64,000 bases of DNA from Rhodobacteraceae bacterium Alg238-R152 (GTDB taxonomy: Bacteria > Pseudomonadota > Alphaproteobacteria > Rhodobacterales > Rhodobacteraceae): assembly GCA_900537125.1 (NCBI GenBank), contig UNRJ01000008.1:124001-188000 (forward strand). The letters are read 5' to 3'. This document shows, one piece after another, positions 9,006-18,363 of the stretch. Position 1 is the stretch's first letter; each line of letters opens with the position of its first letter. The position numbers were made by a program, and so were the translations under genes. Under the pieces are notes generated by a model, which was not told where the DNA came from, did no database searches, and was given only the letters and a program-made list of their open reading frames with translations.

Positions 9006-9686
9006 ATGGCAGTGATTGTTCACAGTTTGGAACCAATAACGCTTGTTGGCGCCGGATCGTTGTCAGATTCGGATATTACTGACGCAATGGTCTTGGCGCC
9101 AACTTTGGTCGCGGCGGATGGCGGTGCGGCGCATTGTCTGGCAGAGGAACTCATGCCAGAGGCGGTGATTGGGGACCTGGACAGTTTGGATATGGTGCAG
9201 GCGGCGGGTATCCCTTGGGAGCGCCTGCATGAGATATCTGAGCAGTACAGCACGGATTTTGACAAGGCTCTTCGGCATATAGAGACACCGTTGGTGGTGG
9301 CTGTTGGGTTTACCGGGGCGCGTATGGATCATGAATTGGCGGCGTATAATGTTCTGGTCCGTCACGCGGATCGGCGCTGTGTGCTGGTTGGGGAGACCGA
9401 TGTGCTGTGTGTTGTGCCACCCAAGCTGGCGCTGGATGTACCAGCTGGCACGCGGGTGTCGCTGTTCCCGATGCGGGCGGTTACCGGTCGGTCGGAGGGG
9501 CTGAAATGGCCAATTGTGGGCATTGAATTTGCGCCGGACGGCACAATTGGCACCTCCAATGCCGCAACGGGCCCTGTAACCTTAAAGATGGACACAGCGG
9601 GCATGTTGCTCATTTTGCCCAAAGCGTTTTTGCCGATGTTGGTTAAGCAGCTGCTTGCGACGCCTGAAGGCTGGCCCGCTCCCTGA
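9006..9686 (+). CDS. thiN: thiamine diphosphokinase
   Basis: 226 residues from ATG 9006. It transfers pyrophosphate from ATP to thiamine to give thiamine diphosphate. Family signatures are AADGGAAHCL, VIGDLDSLD (the acidic metal/ATP motif), STDFDKALRH, and FTGARMDHELAAYNVL, followed by the C-terminal thiamine-binding beta domain (SLFPM, GTSNAATGPV). Cytoplasmic. The last 44 bp overlap the convergent DMT transporter gene. It is divergent from the acidic 830-aa gene. No thi-box riboswitch was recognised upstream. Confidence 0.85.
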   Translation: MAVIVHSLEPITLVGAGSLSDSDITDAMVLAPTLVAADGGAAHCLAEELMPEAVIGDLDSLDMVQAAGIPWERLHEISEQYSTDFDKALRHIETPLVVAVGFTGARMDHELAAYNVLVRHADRRCVLVGETDVLCVVPPKLALDVPAGTRVSLFPMRAVTGRSEGLKWPIVGIEFAPDGTIGTSNAATGPVTLKMDTAGMLLILPKAFLPMLVKQLLATPEGWPAP

Positions 9687-10566
9687 ACACCACATAGAGG
9701 CCAGCGGCCATGGTGATGCAGATGCCAAGTGCGGCGAGACCGTTGGGCCAGTCGCCAAACACCAGCCAGCCAATCAGTGCGGCAATGGGGATTTCGAGAT
9801 ACTGCATCGAGGCGAGGGTGGACGACGGCGCATAGCGCAGGCTCCAGGTCATCACCAGATGGGCGGCGGTGCCAATCACGCCAATGGCCAACAATAGGCC
9901 CCAGTATTGGGTGTCGGGGCTGGAAAGTGACAAAGCAGGCCACTCCAGTGATTGTCCGACAACAAGTGCAACAGCGATAAAGCCAGAGCCCAGCACGCCG
10001 CTGACCGCTTGCACGCCAATTGGGTCGGTGTCTTTGGCAATTTGGCGGGTGACCAACATAAAGAGGGCAAAGATTACAGCCACACCCAAAGGCAACAAAG
10101 CAGGGGCGCCCACTTCGACAAAGCTGGGCTGGATCACCATGAGTGTGCCCGCGAAGCCCACAACACAGGCCATCAGGCGGCGCAGGCCAACCTCTTCGTT
10201 GAGCACATATTTGCCCAAGATCAACATGAGGAACGGCATAACAAAGGCAATGGCCACCGCATCCGCCAGTGGCAAGTAGCGCAGCGCGGTGAACATAAAG
10301 CCAATGCCTGCGATGTGCAGCAATGTGCGCCAGACCACCAGCTTGAACACACGCCCCGAGGTGCGCCAGGGGCGGCGGGTGACGATCACGATGGGGATCA
10401 AGATCACCGCTTGGATGGCAAATCGAATGAACACCAGCTGCCCCAGTGGGACCGCGCCGGACAGGAGTTTGGCGACTGCGTCGCCCAAGGGGGCGAGTAC
10501 ACAGAAGCCAAGCATCAAAAGGATGCCAAGCAGGGGGCGGTCTTGGTGGGCTGAATGATCGTTCAT
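9643..10566 (-). CDS. EamA/DMT-family transporter
   Basis: 307 residues with about ten hydrophobic segments in two repeated halves, as in EamA drug/metabolite exporters. Family-like text includes LLGILLMLGFCVLAPLGDAVAK, RYLPLADAVAIAFVMPFLMLILG and YAPSSTLASMQYLEIPIAALIGWLVFGD. Substrate unknown; many relatives export amino acids or nucleobases. It lies 69 bp downstream of the Lrp-type regulator on the same strand, which may control it. Its 3' end overlaps thiN by 44 bp. Confidence 0.85.
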   Translation of the reverse strand: MNDHSAHQDRPLLGILLMLGFCVLAPLGDAVAKLLSGAVPLGQLVFIRFAIQAVILIPIVIVTRRPWRTSGRVFKLVVWRTLLHIAGIGFMFTALRYLPLADAVAIAFVMPFLMLILGKYVLNEEVGLRRLMACVVGFAGTLMVIQPSFVEVGAPALLPLGVAVIFALFMLVTRQIAKDTDPIGVQAVSGVLGSGFIAVALVVGQSLEWPALSLSSPDTQYWGLLLAIGVIGTAAHLVMTWSLRYAPSSTLASMQYLEIPIAALIGWLVFGDWPNGLAALGICITMAAGLYVVFRERASLQASQAAA

Positions 10567-10635
10567 TTTGGCACGCTATGGTGGCGGATTAACCAAGGCA
10601 ACAGAAAGATTGTGCCGACACAATGTGCTGGGTGG

Positions 10636-11112
10636 TCAGAACTCTGTAATGCCAGCCTGCACCGGGCGTTCCAGATACGTGGAGAGCGCCACATATGTTT
10701 TGGTGCTGACCACGTCCGGCATTTCATAGAGGCGTTTGAGCAGAGCCTCCATTGCCTTGGAGTCCTGCATACGTACCTTCAGCAGCATACAAGTGTCTCC
10801 GGTGACAGAATGGATTTCCTCTAGCTCGGGGAGATCGCGCAATTCCATCATGGCAGCGGATTTGCCCCAACCGGTGGTGTCGACGTGCAGAAAGGCCAAA
10901 AACGGTTTGCCGGTCATTGTTGGGTCGAGCTGCGCAGTGACGCTCGAAATACGGCCAGTGGCTTTGTAGCGCTTTACCCGTTCATGCACTGCTGGGGCGG
11001 AGAGGCCAACCTTATCACCCAAAGTGGCGTAGCTTTGTTCGGCGTCTTCGCTCAAAAGCCCTAATAGTTTTCGGTCTATCGCGTCCAAACCCTGGTTGTC
11101 TTTGAGTGTCAT
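10636..11112 (-). CDS. Lrp/AsnC-family transcriptional regulator
   Basis: 158 residues from ATG 11112 (GAGG about 5 bases upstream). The N-terminal winged helix-turn-helix (LDAIDRKLLGLLSEDAEQSY, GLSAPAVHERVKRYKATG) is followed by the RAM ligand-binding domain (FLAFLHVDTTG, ELEEIHSVTGDTCMLLKVR, MPDVVSTKTYVALS). Such regulators sense amino acids. It is transcribed divergently from the MFS gene at 11206 and reads toward the DMT exporter, so an amino-acid-responsive control of efflux is plausible. Confidence 0.9.
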   Translation of the reverse strand: MTLKDNQGLDAIDRKLLGLLSEDAEQSYATLGDKVGLSAPAVHERVKRYKATGRISSVTAQLDPTMTGKPFLAFLHVDTTGWGKSAAMMELRDLPELEEIHSVTGDTCMLLKVRMQDSKAMEALLKRLYEMPDVVSTKTYVALSTYLERPVQAGITEF

Positions 11113-11205
11113 CTGAACCTCATTCTGAATTTTAGTGTCATTGCAATATGACATACACATCTCACTCGTGTTTGGCTATTCATTCTCAAAAATTCGGAGA
11201 GTGTG

Positions 11206-12360
11206 ATGAAGCCAGTTTGGGTGTTGATGTGTGCCATTGGGGTTGTCGGGTCAAACTCGTTGGTGTTGAGCCCAATTGCAGCGGATGTGGCGGGGGCGTT
11301 TGAGGGCAAAGCGGCGTCTGATGTGATGCTGGCGTCAGCGGTTTATGGCGGGACCACTGCGATGAGCGCGCTGTTTTTGGCGCCACGCGCAGATCAGATT
11401 GGATTGAAGCGCGCGTTGATCCTGGCCTTGGTGATTTTGGTCGCCGCTTTGACGGTTAGCGCGCTGGCGCCAAGCTTGGGTGTCTTGACCCTGGCACAGG
11501 GCGTGGCTGGCATTGGTGCGGGCCTGGCGCTTCCCGCCACCTATGGTTTGGCGGCGGATGTGGCCCCAAAAGGACAGGAGAGCGCGACGTTGGGCAAGGT
11601 GCTGACCGGTTGGACGCTAAGCCTGGTTGCGGGCGTGTCGTTTGCGGCGGTTCTGGCAGATGTGGTGCACTGGCGTTCGGTCTTTATTCTGATGGCGCTT
11701 ATGAGCGGCGGGTTGATTGTCTTGATCTGGAAAATGCAGGTCGCTGAGCGTCCCGCGACGGAGGTGATCTCTCCGTTCCGTGCTTTTCGCGTCCCGGGTC
11801 TATTGCCCATTCTGTTGGCTGTGGTTGCCTTCATGAGCGCCTTTTACGGTCTTTATGCGTATCTTGGTGCGCATATCACCACTGTGCTTGGCTATTCCAC
11901 AGGCGTGGCTGGGTTGGCGGCGTTGACCTATGGTGTTGGCTTTGGTGTTGTTGCGCCACTGGATCGGTTGATCGACCGTTTTGGCGCCACAAAAGCCGCG
12001 CCCATTGTGTTTGCTGCGTTGTTGCTTGTGTATTTGCTGATGGCGCTGGTTGCGGAGCAGGGGGTGGCCATTTTTGCGGTCTGTCTGCTTTGGGGCGCGG
12101 TCAACCACCTGGGGCTCAATATCCTGGTGGGGCAGCTGACAGCGCTGTCGCCAAGCCAGCGCGGGGCTATTTTGGGCATTTACAGCGCGACAACTTATGT
12201 GGCGATGTTTGTGGGCACCGCGGCCTTCCGACCTGTGTTTGAAACACAGGGGTTTACGGTCGCGGCAATTTTGTCCGCCGTTTGTATTGCGCCAGCATTG
12301 GTTGGCGCGCTTTGGGCGTTGCGGCGATCAAAAGACGTCTTGATACCAGTGGCTGAATAA
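11206..12360 (+). CDS. MFS transporter
   Basis: 384 residues with about twelve membrane segments. Sections such as LFLAPRADQIGLKRALI (motif A region between helices 2 and 3) and LTLAQGVAGIGAGLALPATYGLAAD are typical of drug:H+ antiporter-type major facilitator proteins. GGAG precedes the ATG; a GTG one codon earlier is equally possible. Substrate unknown. The divergent Lrp-type gene, about 90 bp away, is a likely regulator. Confidence 0.85.
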   Translation: MKPVWVLMCAIGVVGSNSLVLSPIAADVAGAFEGKAASDVMLASAVYGGTTAMSALFLAPRADQIGLKRALILALVILVAALTVSALAPSLGVLTLAQGVAGIGAGLALPATYGLAADVAPKGQESATLGKVLTGWTLSLVAGVSFAAVLADVVHWRSVFILMALMSGGLIVLIWKMQVAERPATEVISPFRAFRVPGLLPILLAVVAFMSAFYGLYAYLGAHITTVLGYSTGVAGLAALTYGVGFGVVAPLDRLIDRFGATKAAPIVFAALLLVYLLMALVAEQGVAIFAVCLLWGAVNHLGLNILVGQLTALSPSQRGAILGIYSATTYVAMFVGTAAFRPVFETQGFTVAAILSAVCIAPALVGALWALRRSKDVLIPVAE

Positions 12361-12387
12361 AAAACGGGCCAGCACAAGGCTGGCCCG
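12358..12387 (-). terminator. terminator of the liv-acs operon
   Basis: Nine-base stem CGGGCCAGC / GCTGGCCCG with a five-base loop; on the minus strand it is followed by TTTTTT. It lies about 50 bp beyond the acs stop, and its tract touches the end of the MFS gene. Confidence 0.8.
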
Positions 12388-12437
12388 ACAGGGAGTGAAC
12401 CCGGGCGATGGATCGACGCCCGGCTTCGGGGAAAACC

Positions 12438-14384
12438 TTAGCGGTTCATGCGATTCTCGATGAGATCGTCCACAACAGCGGGTTCCGCCAGCGTGGATGT
12501 ATCCCCCAATGCGCCGTAATCGTTCTCAGCAATCTTGCGCAGGATGCGGCGCATGATTTTGCCGGAGCGGGTTTTTGGCAGGCCTGGCGCCCATTGGATC
12601 AGATCTGGCGAAGCAATCGGGCCAATCTCGGTCCGCACCCAGGTGCGCAGCTCCTTGCGCAGCTCGTCTGACGGCTCCTGATCGTTCATCAGGGTCACGT
12701 AGCAGTAGATGCCCTGACCTTTGATGTCATGTGGATAGCCCACCACCGCGGCCTCCGCCACGGCAGCATGTGCCACCAGCGCGCTTTCGACCTCAGCGGT
12801 GCCCATGCGGTGACCGGACACGTTGATCACATCGTCCACGCGGCCGGTGATCCAGTAGTCGCCATCTGCGTCGCGCTTACAGCCGTCGCCAGCAAAGTAG
12901 TAGTTTTTGTAGTCGGAAAAGTATGTCTTCTCAAAACGCTCATGATCGCCATACACCGTGCGCATCTGACCCGGCCAGCTGTCTTGGATGCAGAGCACCC
13001 CTTCGACATCATTGCCGGTGATCTCTTCGCCGGACTGTGGATCAAGCACCACCGGATTGACGCCAAAGAACGGCTTCATTGCAGCACCTGGCTTGGTAGC
13101 ATGGGCGCCCGGTAGGGGTGTCATCATGTGGCCGCCGGTCTCGGTCTGCCACCAGGTGTCCACGATCGGGCAGCGGCCGCCGCCAATCACATCGTTGTAC
13201 CAGGTCCAGGCTTCCGGATTGATCGGTTCCCCAACGGTGCCGAGGATCCGCAAGGAACTCAGATCACATTTCTCAACGTACTCATTGCCTTGGCCCATCA
13301 GCGCCCGCAGCGCCGTTGGCGCGGTGTAGAACTGGTTCACCCGGTGTTTTTCACAGACCTGCCAGAAGCGGCTGGCATCTGGATAGGTGGGCACGCCTTC
13401 AAACATCAGCGTGGTGGCGCCATTGGCCAGCGGGCCGTAAACGATGTAGCTGTGGCCGGTGACCCAGCCCACATCGGCGGTACACCAGAAGATGTCGCCA
13501 TCTTTGTAATCAAAGGTGTATTGATGCGTCATCGACGCGTAGACCAGATAGCCGCCAGTGGTGTGCACCACGCCTTTGGGCTGACCGGTGGAGCCGGAGG
13601 TATAAAGCACAAACAGCGGATCTTCGGCGTTCATCTCGGCAGGTTTGCAGTAGTCACCCACCTCCATAACCATCTCGTTGTAGTCATAGTCGCGGCCGTC
13701 AATCCAGGTGGTCTGATCGCCGGTGCGCTTCACCACCAGACATTTTACAGTGTCTTTGGTGTGCAGCAGCGCGGCGTCGGTGTTGGATTTCAGCGCGGTT
13801 TTGCGGCCGCCACGGGGCGCAGAGTCTGCGGTGATCACCACTTTGGCGTCACAGCCGTTGATCCGGGCTGCAAGCGCATCCGGCGAGAAGCCCGCGAAGA
13901 CGATGGAGTGAATAGCGCCGATGCGGGCACAGGCCAGCATCGCATAAGCGGCTTCCGGGATCATCGGCAGGTAGATCACCACGCGGTCGCCTTTGCGCAC
14001 GCCCATCTCTTCGAGCACATTGGCAAAGCGGCAGACACGGCGGTGCAGATCGGCATAGGTGATCGACTGGGCGGGCTCGTTGGGATCATCCGGTTCAAAG
14101 ATGATCGCAGCCTGATTGCCCCGGGTTTCCAGATGGCGGTCGATACAGTTGGCAGCGACGTTGAGCGTGCCGTCTTCAAACCATTTGATGTCCACTGCAC
14201 CAGGCGCAAAGGAGGTGTTTTTCACCTTGGTGTAAGGTTTGATCCAGTCCACACGCTGACCATGCTCGCGCCAAAACGCCTCAGGATCAGACATCGATGC
14301 GGCGTACATCTCGTTGTATTTATCTGCAGTGATGAGTGCGTTTTTGGCGAGTTCTTTGGAGGGGGGGAATGTGGTGTCAGACAT
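12438..14384 (-). CDS. acs: acetyl-CoA synthetase
   Basis: 648 residues from ATG 14384 (GAGG upstream), the usual Acs length. It activates acetate with ATP and CoA via acetyl-AMP. Visible motifs are the nucleotide loop [56 protein letters not shown], and the C-terminal [11 protein letters not shown] with the Lys normally controlled by acetylation. It is the last gene of a minus-strand run beginning with an ABC substrate-binding protein, only 93 bp after livF. This suggests that imported carboxylate is activated here. Confidence 0.97.
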   Translation of the reverse strand: MSDTTFPPSKELAKNALITADKYNEMYAASMSDPEAFWREHGQRVDWIKPYTKVKNTSFAPGAVDIKWFEDGTLNVAANCIDRHLETRGNQAAIIFEPDDPNEPAQSITYADLHRRVCRFANVLEEMGVRKGDRVVIYLPMIPEAAYAMLACARIGAIHSIVFAGFSPDALAARINGCDAKVVITADSAPRGGRKTALKSNTDAALLHTKDTVKCLVVKRTGDQTTWIDGRDYDYNEMVMEVGDYCKPAEMNAEDPLFVLYTSGSTGQPKGVVHTTGGYLVYASMTHQYTFDYKDGDIFWCTADVGWVTGHSYIVYGPLANGATTLMFEGVPTYPDASRFWQVCEKHRVNQFYTAPTALRALMGQGNEYVEKCDLSSLRILGTVGEPINPEAWTWYNDVIGGGRCPIVDTWWQTETGGHMMTPLPGAHATKPGAAMKPFFGVNPVVLDPQSGEEITGNDVEGVLCIQDSWPGQMRTVYGDHERFEKTYFSDYKNYYFAGDGCKRDADGDYWITGRVDDVINVSGHRMGTAEVESALVAHAAVAEAAVVGYPHDIKGQGIYCYVTLMNDQEPSDELRKELRTWVRTEIGPIASPDLIQWAPGLPKTRSGKIMRRILRKIAENDYGALGDTSTLAEPAVVDDLIENRMNR

Positions 14385-14477
14385 GTTGGACCTCGAATGG
14401 TAATGCTTTGGGGGCGAGGTTAGGGGGCTGCGCGGCGAGGTCAACTCGACTTTTGGCGCAACCCCGACTTGTTGGCG

Positions 14478-15233
14478 TCAGATTGCCAGATATTCGGCGC
14501 GCAGCTCTTCGTTTTCGAGAACTTCGTTGGCGGAGCCGTCAAACACAACCGAGCCGGTGTCCAAGATCACCGCGCGATCGGCGAGTTCCAGCGCGCGCAC
14601 GGCGTTCTGTTCCACAATCACGGTGGTGATGCCTTGCTCTTTGATGATGCGCAGCGTTTTTTCAATCTCGTCCACGATAACCGGCGCGAGGCCTTCATAA
14701 GGCTCGTCCAGCAGCAGCACTTTGATGTCACGGCTGAGCGCACGCGCGATTGCGAGCATCTGCTGTTCGCCACCAGAGAGGGTCACGCCCTCCTGCTTGC
14801 GACGTTCGCCAAGACGCGGGAAGAGTTCATAGAGGCGTTCGATTGACCAACCAATTGGAGGGGCAATTTGGGCCAGTTGAATGTTCTCTTCCACCGTTAG
14901 GCCTGGGATGATCGAGCGATCTTCTGGCACCAGACCGATGCCGGCCTGCGCAGCTTCATGGCTTTTCATCAGATGAAGCGGTTTGTGATCGAGCCAGATT
15001 TCACCTTTGGTGACCTGTGGATCATTCATACGGGCAATAGAGCGCAGCGTGGAGGTTTTGCCAGCACCGTTACGGCCCAACAACGCGAGGATTTCACCTT
15101 CGTGTACGTTGAAGCTGATGTTTTGCACGATGTAGCTCTCACCGTAGTAACTCTCCATATTCCAAATGGAGAGGTAAGCAGGAGCCGTTTCAGCCAGATT
15201 GTGGCCTTTGGTAAAGTCGGGTTTAACGTTCAT
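14478..15233 (-). CDS. livF: branched-chain-type ABC transporter ATP-binding protein LivF
   Basis: 251 residues. Walker A GRNGAGKTST, ABC signature LSGGEQQM, Walker B KVLLLDEPYEGL and the switch-His line TTVIVEQNAVRAL identify an ABC ATPase. The short form and the EEN..EELRAEYLAI end match LivF. It lies 12 bp after livG. With LivG it drives import through LivHM. The substrate is not settled; the neighbourhood (acs and a fatty-acyl regulator) argues for a short-chain carboxylate rather than leucine. Confidence 0.85.
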   Translation of the reverse strand: MNVKPDFTKGHNLAETAPAYLSIWNMESYYGESYIVQNISFNVHEGEILALLGRNGAGKTSTLRSIARMNDPQVTKGEIWLDHKPLHLMKSHEAAQAGIGLVPEDRSIIPGLTVEENIQLAQIAPPIGWSIERLYELFPRLGERRKQEGVTLSGGEQQMLAIARALSRDIKVLLLDEPYEGLAPVIVDEIEKTLRIIKEQGITTVIVEQNAVRALELADRAVILDTGSVVFDGSANEVLENEELRAEYLAI

Positions 15234-15245
15234 GTGTCCTGCCCC

Positions 15246-16004
15246 TTATGCAGCAGTCTCGCCGAGGTACGCTTCGCGCACTTTCGGGTGACCTTTGATG
15301 TTTTCAGGATCATCTTCGACCAGCGGTGTGCCCTGTGCCAGCACGGTGATGCGCTGTGCCAGAGAGAACACCACGTGCATATCGTGTTCGATGATCGCGA
15401 TGGTGATGTCGCGTTCGTCGCTGATTTGCTTGAGCAGATCGATGGTGTTGTTGGTGTCGGCCCGCGCCATACCGGCGGTGGGCTCATCCAACAGCAGGAG
15501 ACGGGGTTCCTGTGCCAGACACATGCCGATTTCCAGACGCCGTTTGTCACCACGCGACATGGACGCCGCATTCATGTGACGCTTGTCGGCCATATTCATG
15601 TCCACAAGCATCGCTTCGGCTTTCTCCACGACATCTTTTTCACGCATCGTGTTTTCGATGGCGCGCATGCGGAATGATCCGTCCCGTTTGGCAAAGCAAG
15701 GGATCATCATGTTTTCCATGACCGAAAGATCTCCAAAGATCTCAGGGGTCTGAAAAACGCGGGAAATGCCCATCTGGTTGATCTCGTGAGGGGAGCGACC
15801 CAGCACCGACTGGCCGTCAAACATGACGGATCCGGTGTCCGGGATAAGCTTGCCTACAAGGCAGTTCAGGAGGGTGGATTTCCCGGCCCCATTGGGGCCG
15901 ATGATGGCATGTACTGAGTTTTCTTTGACCGAGAGGTTCACGTCGCCGAGGGCCTGAAGACCGCCGAACCGCTTACCTACGTCTTTGACTTCGAGAATTC
16001 CCAT
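15246..16004 (-). CDS. livG: branched-chain-type ABC transporter ATP-binding protein LivG
   Basis: 252 residues from ATG 16004, which has AAGGAG 7 bases upstream; longer in-frame starts overlap livM and are unlikely. Motifs: Walker A GPNGAGKSTL, a signature region degenerated to MSRGDKRRLEIGM, Walker B LLLLDEPTAGM, switch IAIIEHDMHVVF. The MSRGD signature in place of LSGGQ occurs in some carboxylate/urea-type liv paralogues. It forms the ATPase pair with LivF. Confidence 0.85.
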   Translation of the reverse strand: MGILEVKDVGKRFGGLQALGDVNLSVKENSVHAIIGPNGAGKSTLLNCLVGKLIPDTGSVMFDGQSVLGRSPHEINQMGISRVFQTPEIFGDLSVMENMMIPCFAKRDGSFRMRAIENTMREKDVVEKAEAMLVDMNMADKRHMNAASMSRGDKRRLEIGMCLAQEPRLLLLDEPTAGMARADTNNTIDLLKQISDERDITIAIIEHDMHVVFSLAQRITVLAQGTPLVEDDPENIKGHPKVREAYLGETAA

Positions 16005-16017
16005 GTCTCTTGTCTCC

Positions 16018-17217
16018 TTATTCTGCGGGTTCGGTTGTGGCGCCAGAGTCTTTGGCTTTGCCGCGGTTCTTGATCCATTTTCCGATACGTTGGCCACCTT
16101 CAACAAGGCCACCCGGCAGGAAGATCACCACCAGCATGAACAAGATGCCGAGAGTCAGGTGCCAGCCTTTGCCGACGAACGGGTGCACGATGAAGACCAT
16201 GAAGTTCTCAAGGCCATCGGGCAGGAAGGCAAACCATTCATGCAGGATCGAGTCGTTGATTTTGGAGAAGATGTTCTCAAAGTACTTGATGAAACCTGCA
16301 CCCAAAACCGGACCAATCAATGTGCCGGTGCCGCCGAGAATGGTCATCAGAACCACTTCGCCAGAGGCCGTCCACTGCATGCGCTCTGCACCTGCAAGCG
16401 GGTCCATCGCAGCCATCAGACCACCAGCCAGACCGGCGTACATGCCAGAGATCACAAAGGCAGCCAGCGTGTGAGGGCGTGGGTTGAGGCCAGTATAGGA
16501 CATGCGGGTCTGGTTGGATTTAATTGCACGCAACATCAGGCCAAATGGTGAGCGGAAGATGCGGATCGAGAGATAGAAGACCAGCATGAGTACCACAGCG
16601 CATAGGTAGTAGCCTGCGTTGAAGCTGAAGCTCCAGGCACCGATGTCCAGATTGTAGGTCGAGCGCATCGACAATCCAAAGAGGTGTGGCAGATCCGGCA
16701 GACCCTCGCGGTGGAACATTTGAAGGTCATCGGCATAAACCTGAAGACCGGTTTCCCCATTGGTCAAGTTGAACTTCGGGTTGGAAAGGACCGAGTAGGC
16801 CAGTGCGAAGGACATCTGGGCAAACGCCAATGTCAGGATCGAGAAGTAGATGCCGGAGCGGCGCAAACTTACGTAGCCAATAATGACAGAGAACAGACCT
16901 GCCATAATCACCGCCAATGCAATCGCGGGAACGACGTTGTAGGTGAAGAGCTTGAAAATCCACACAGCCGCATAAGAACCTATGCCCAAGAAAGCCGCAT
17001 GGCCAAAGGACAAGTAGCCGGTGAGGCCGAACAGAATGTTAAACCCGATGGCAAAGATGCCGAAGATGACAAAGCGTTGCATCAGATCCGGATACCCGGC
17101 GTTGAACTGTGCCATGGCGCTGCCGGCCGGGAAGGGGTTGAGGATGAAGGGTGCGAGCAATGTCAGCACCGCAACAACGATTAGAAGTTTGGTGTCTTTG
17201 TTATTCAATCCAAGCAT
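16018..17217 (-). CDS. livM: branched-chain-type ABC transporter permease LivM
   Basis: 399 residues, longer than a typical LivM because of an insertion of about 70 residues ([20 protein letters not shown] onward) between membrane helices. The family line [27 protein letters not shown] is clear, as are the ALRIK-like [16 protein letters not shown] loop and [16 protein letters not shown]. It pairs with LivH in the inner membrane; the genes are 3 bp apart. Confidence 0.88.
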   Translation of the reverse strand: MLGLNNKDTKLLIVVAVLTLLAPFILNPFPAGSAMAQFNAGYPDLMQRFVIFGIFAIGFNILFGLTGYLSFGHAAFLGIGSYAAVWIFKLFTYNVVPAIALAVIMAGLFSVIIGYVSLRRSGIYFSILTLAFAQMSFALAYSVLSNPKFNLTNGETGLQVYADDLQMFHREGLPDLPHLFGLSMRSTYNLDIGAWSFSFNAGYYLCAVVLMLVFYLSIRIFRSPFGLMLRAIKSNQTRMSYTGLNPRPHTLAAFVISGMYAGLAGGLMAAMDPLAGAERMQWTASGEVVLMTILGGTGTLIGPVLGAGFIKYFENIFSKINDSILHEWFAFLPDGLENFMVFIVHPFVGKGWHLTLGILFMLVVIFLPGGLVEGGQRIGKWIKNRGKAKDSGATTEPAE

Positions 17218-17220
17218 GTC

Positions 17221-18243
17221 TTATTCCTCCATCACACCTTTGCGTCCCATCAGACCGCGCGGACGGGTCAGAAGGACGATGATCGCGACAAGGTAGATGA
17301 TGATCTGGTTGATCCCGGGCAGGGTGGTGGTGGCCCAGGTGGTGGAGGCGAAGCTCTCCAAGATGCCAAGCATAAAGCCTGCGAGCACAGCGCCGGGCAG
17401 GGAGCCCATGCCGCCCACAACCACAACCACAAAGCTGAGAACAAGGAAGTCCATACCCATGTGGTAGTTGGGGGGGTTGATCGGCGCGTACATCACGCCA
17501 GCCAAACCGGCGACGGCGGCCGCAATGGCAAACATAATGGTGAAGCGGCGGTCAATATTAATACCCAAAAGGCCCACGGTTTCACGGTCGGCCATGCCAG
17601 CGCGCACAACCATACCAAAGGTGGTGAACTGCAGGAAGGCAAACACGGCGCCGATAATGCCAAGTGAGAAGCAGAAGTAGACAATGCGCCAGATTGGGTA
17701 GGGTAAGTCCATGCCAATCGCGGCGCCGACATTGGCAACACCTTGCAGCGCCTCAGGGGGAGGAGTCTGAATTGGGTTGGCGCCAAAGTAGTATTTGATG
17801 ATTTCCTGTAGAACGATGGCAAGGCCAAAGGTCACCAAAATCTGATCCGCATGTTCCCGGTTATAGAAGTGTTTGATGAGACCACGTTCCATGATCAAAC
17901 CAATCAACATCATCACAGGGATGGTCAGCAAAATGGCCAGCGGCACCGACCAGTCGATAATGGAGGCACCCATTTCGGGGCCAAACCAACTTTCGACATA
18001 GGGTGTTTTGACTTTCAGCGGGTTGCCGAGAAAGTCTGTCTGGTTTGGATCAATAACCTCATAGCTGATATTCAATATCTTAGAGATTGTGACCGCACAG
18101 AAAGCGCCGATCATAAACAGCGCCCCATGAGCGAAGTTTACGACACCCAATGTGCCAAAAATCAAAGTAAGTCCCAGCGCAATCAGCGCATAGGCGGAGC
18201 CCTTATCTAGGCCATTCAGGATTTGCAGGATTAATCCGTCCAT
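17221..18243 (-). CDS. livH: branched-chain-type ABC transporter permease LivH
   Basis: 340 residues from ATG 18243 (GGTGGGGAC just upstream). Family signatures: LDKGSAYALIALGLTLIFGTLGVVNFAHGALFM at the N-terminus and VVVVGGMGSLPGAVLAGFMLGI near the end. An insertion of about 50 residues after the first helices (YEVIDPNQTDFLGNPLKVK) is longer than in LIV-I and fits the carboxylate/urea-like subgroup. It is separated by 120 bp and a hairpin from the binding-protein gene. Confidence 0.88.
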   Translation of the reverse strand: MDGLILQILNGLDKGSAYALIALGLTLIFGTLGVVNFAHGALFMIGAFCAVTISKILNISYEVIDPNQTDFLGNPLKVKTPYVESWFGPEMGASIIDWSVPLAILLTIPVMMLIGLIMERGLIKHFYNREHADQILVTFGLAIVLQEIIKYYFGANPIQTPPPEALQGVANVGAAIGMDLPYPIWRIVYFCFSLGIIGAVFAFLQFTTFGMVVRAGMADRETVGLLGINIDRRFTIMFAIAAAVAGLAGVMYAPINPPNYHMGMDFLVLSFVVVVVGGMGSLPGAVLAGFMLGILESFASTTWATTTLPGINQIIIYLVAIIVLLTRPRGLMGRKGVMEE

Positions 18244-18325
18244 CGTCCCCACCAATTCATGTTTGTGGCTTTCCTCAGCGGAGTGCGCATTTGGTGCGTC
18301 TTCTCACGTCCGGGAAAGGGAGGAA

Positions 18326-18349
18326 CTGGCCGCGCAGAGGCGCGGCCAG
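18326..18349. other. intercistronic hairpin between binding protein and livH
   Basis: A perfect ten-base stem (CTGGCCGCGC / GCGCGGCCAG, loop AGAG on the plus strand) lies in the 120-bp gap after the substrate-binding-protein gene. On the transcribed minus strand it is followed by a pyrimidine stretch rather than a clean U run. It therefore reads better as an mRNA-stabilising or partial-termination hairpin, the usual way to make more binding protein than permease. Confidence 0.6.
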
Positions 18350-18363
18350 CAAAGGTAAAGCGC

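Noticed and set aside
13128-14423. 431-residue plus-strand open frame
   Set aside because: Antisense to acs, which is certain; high GC keeps the opposite frame open.
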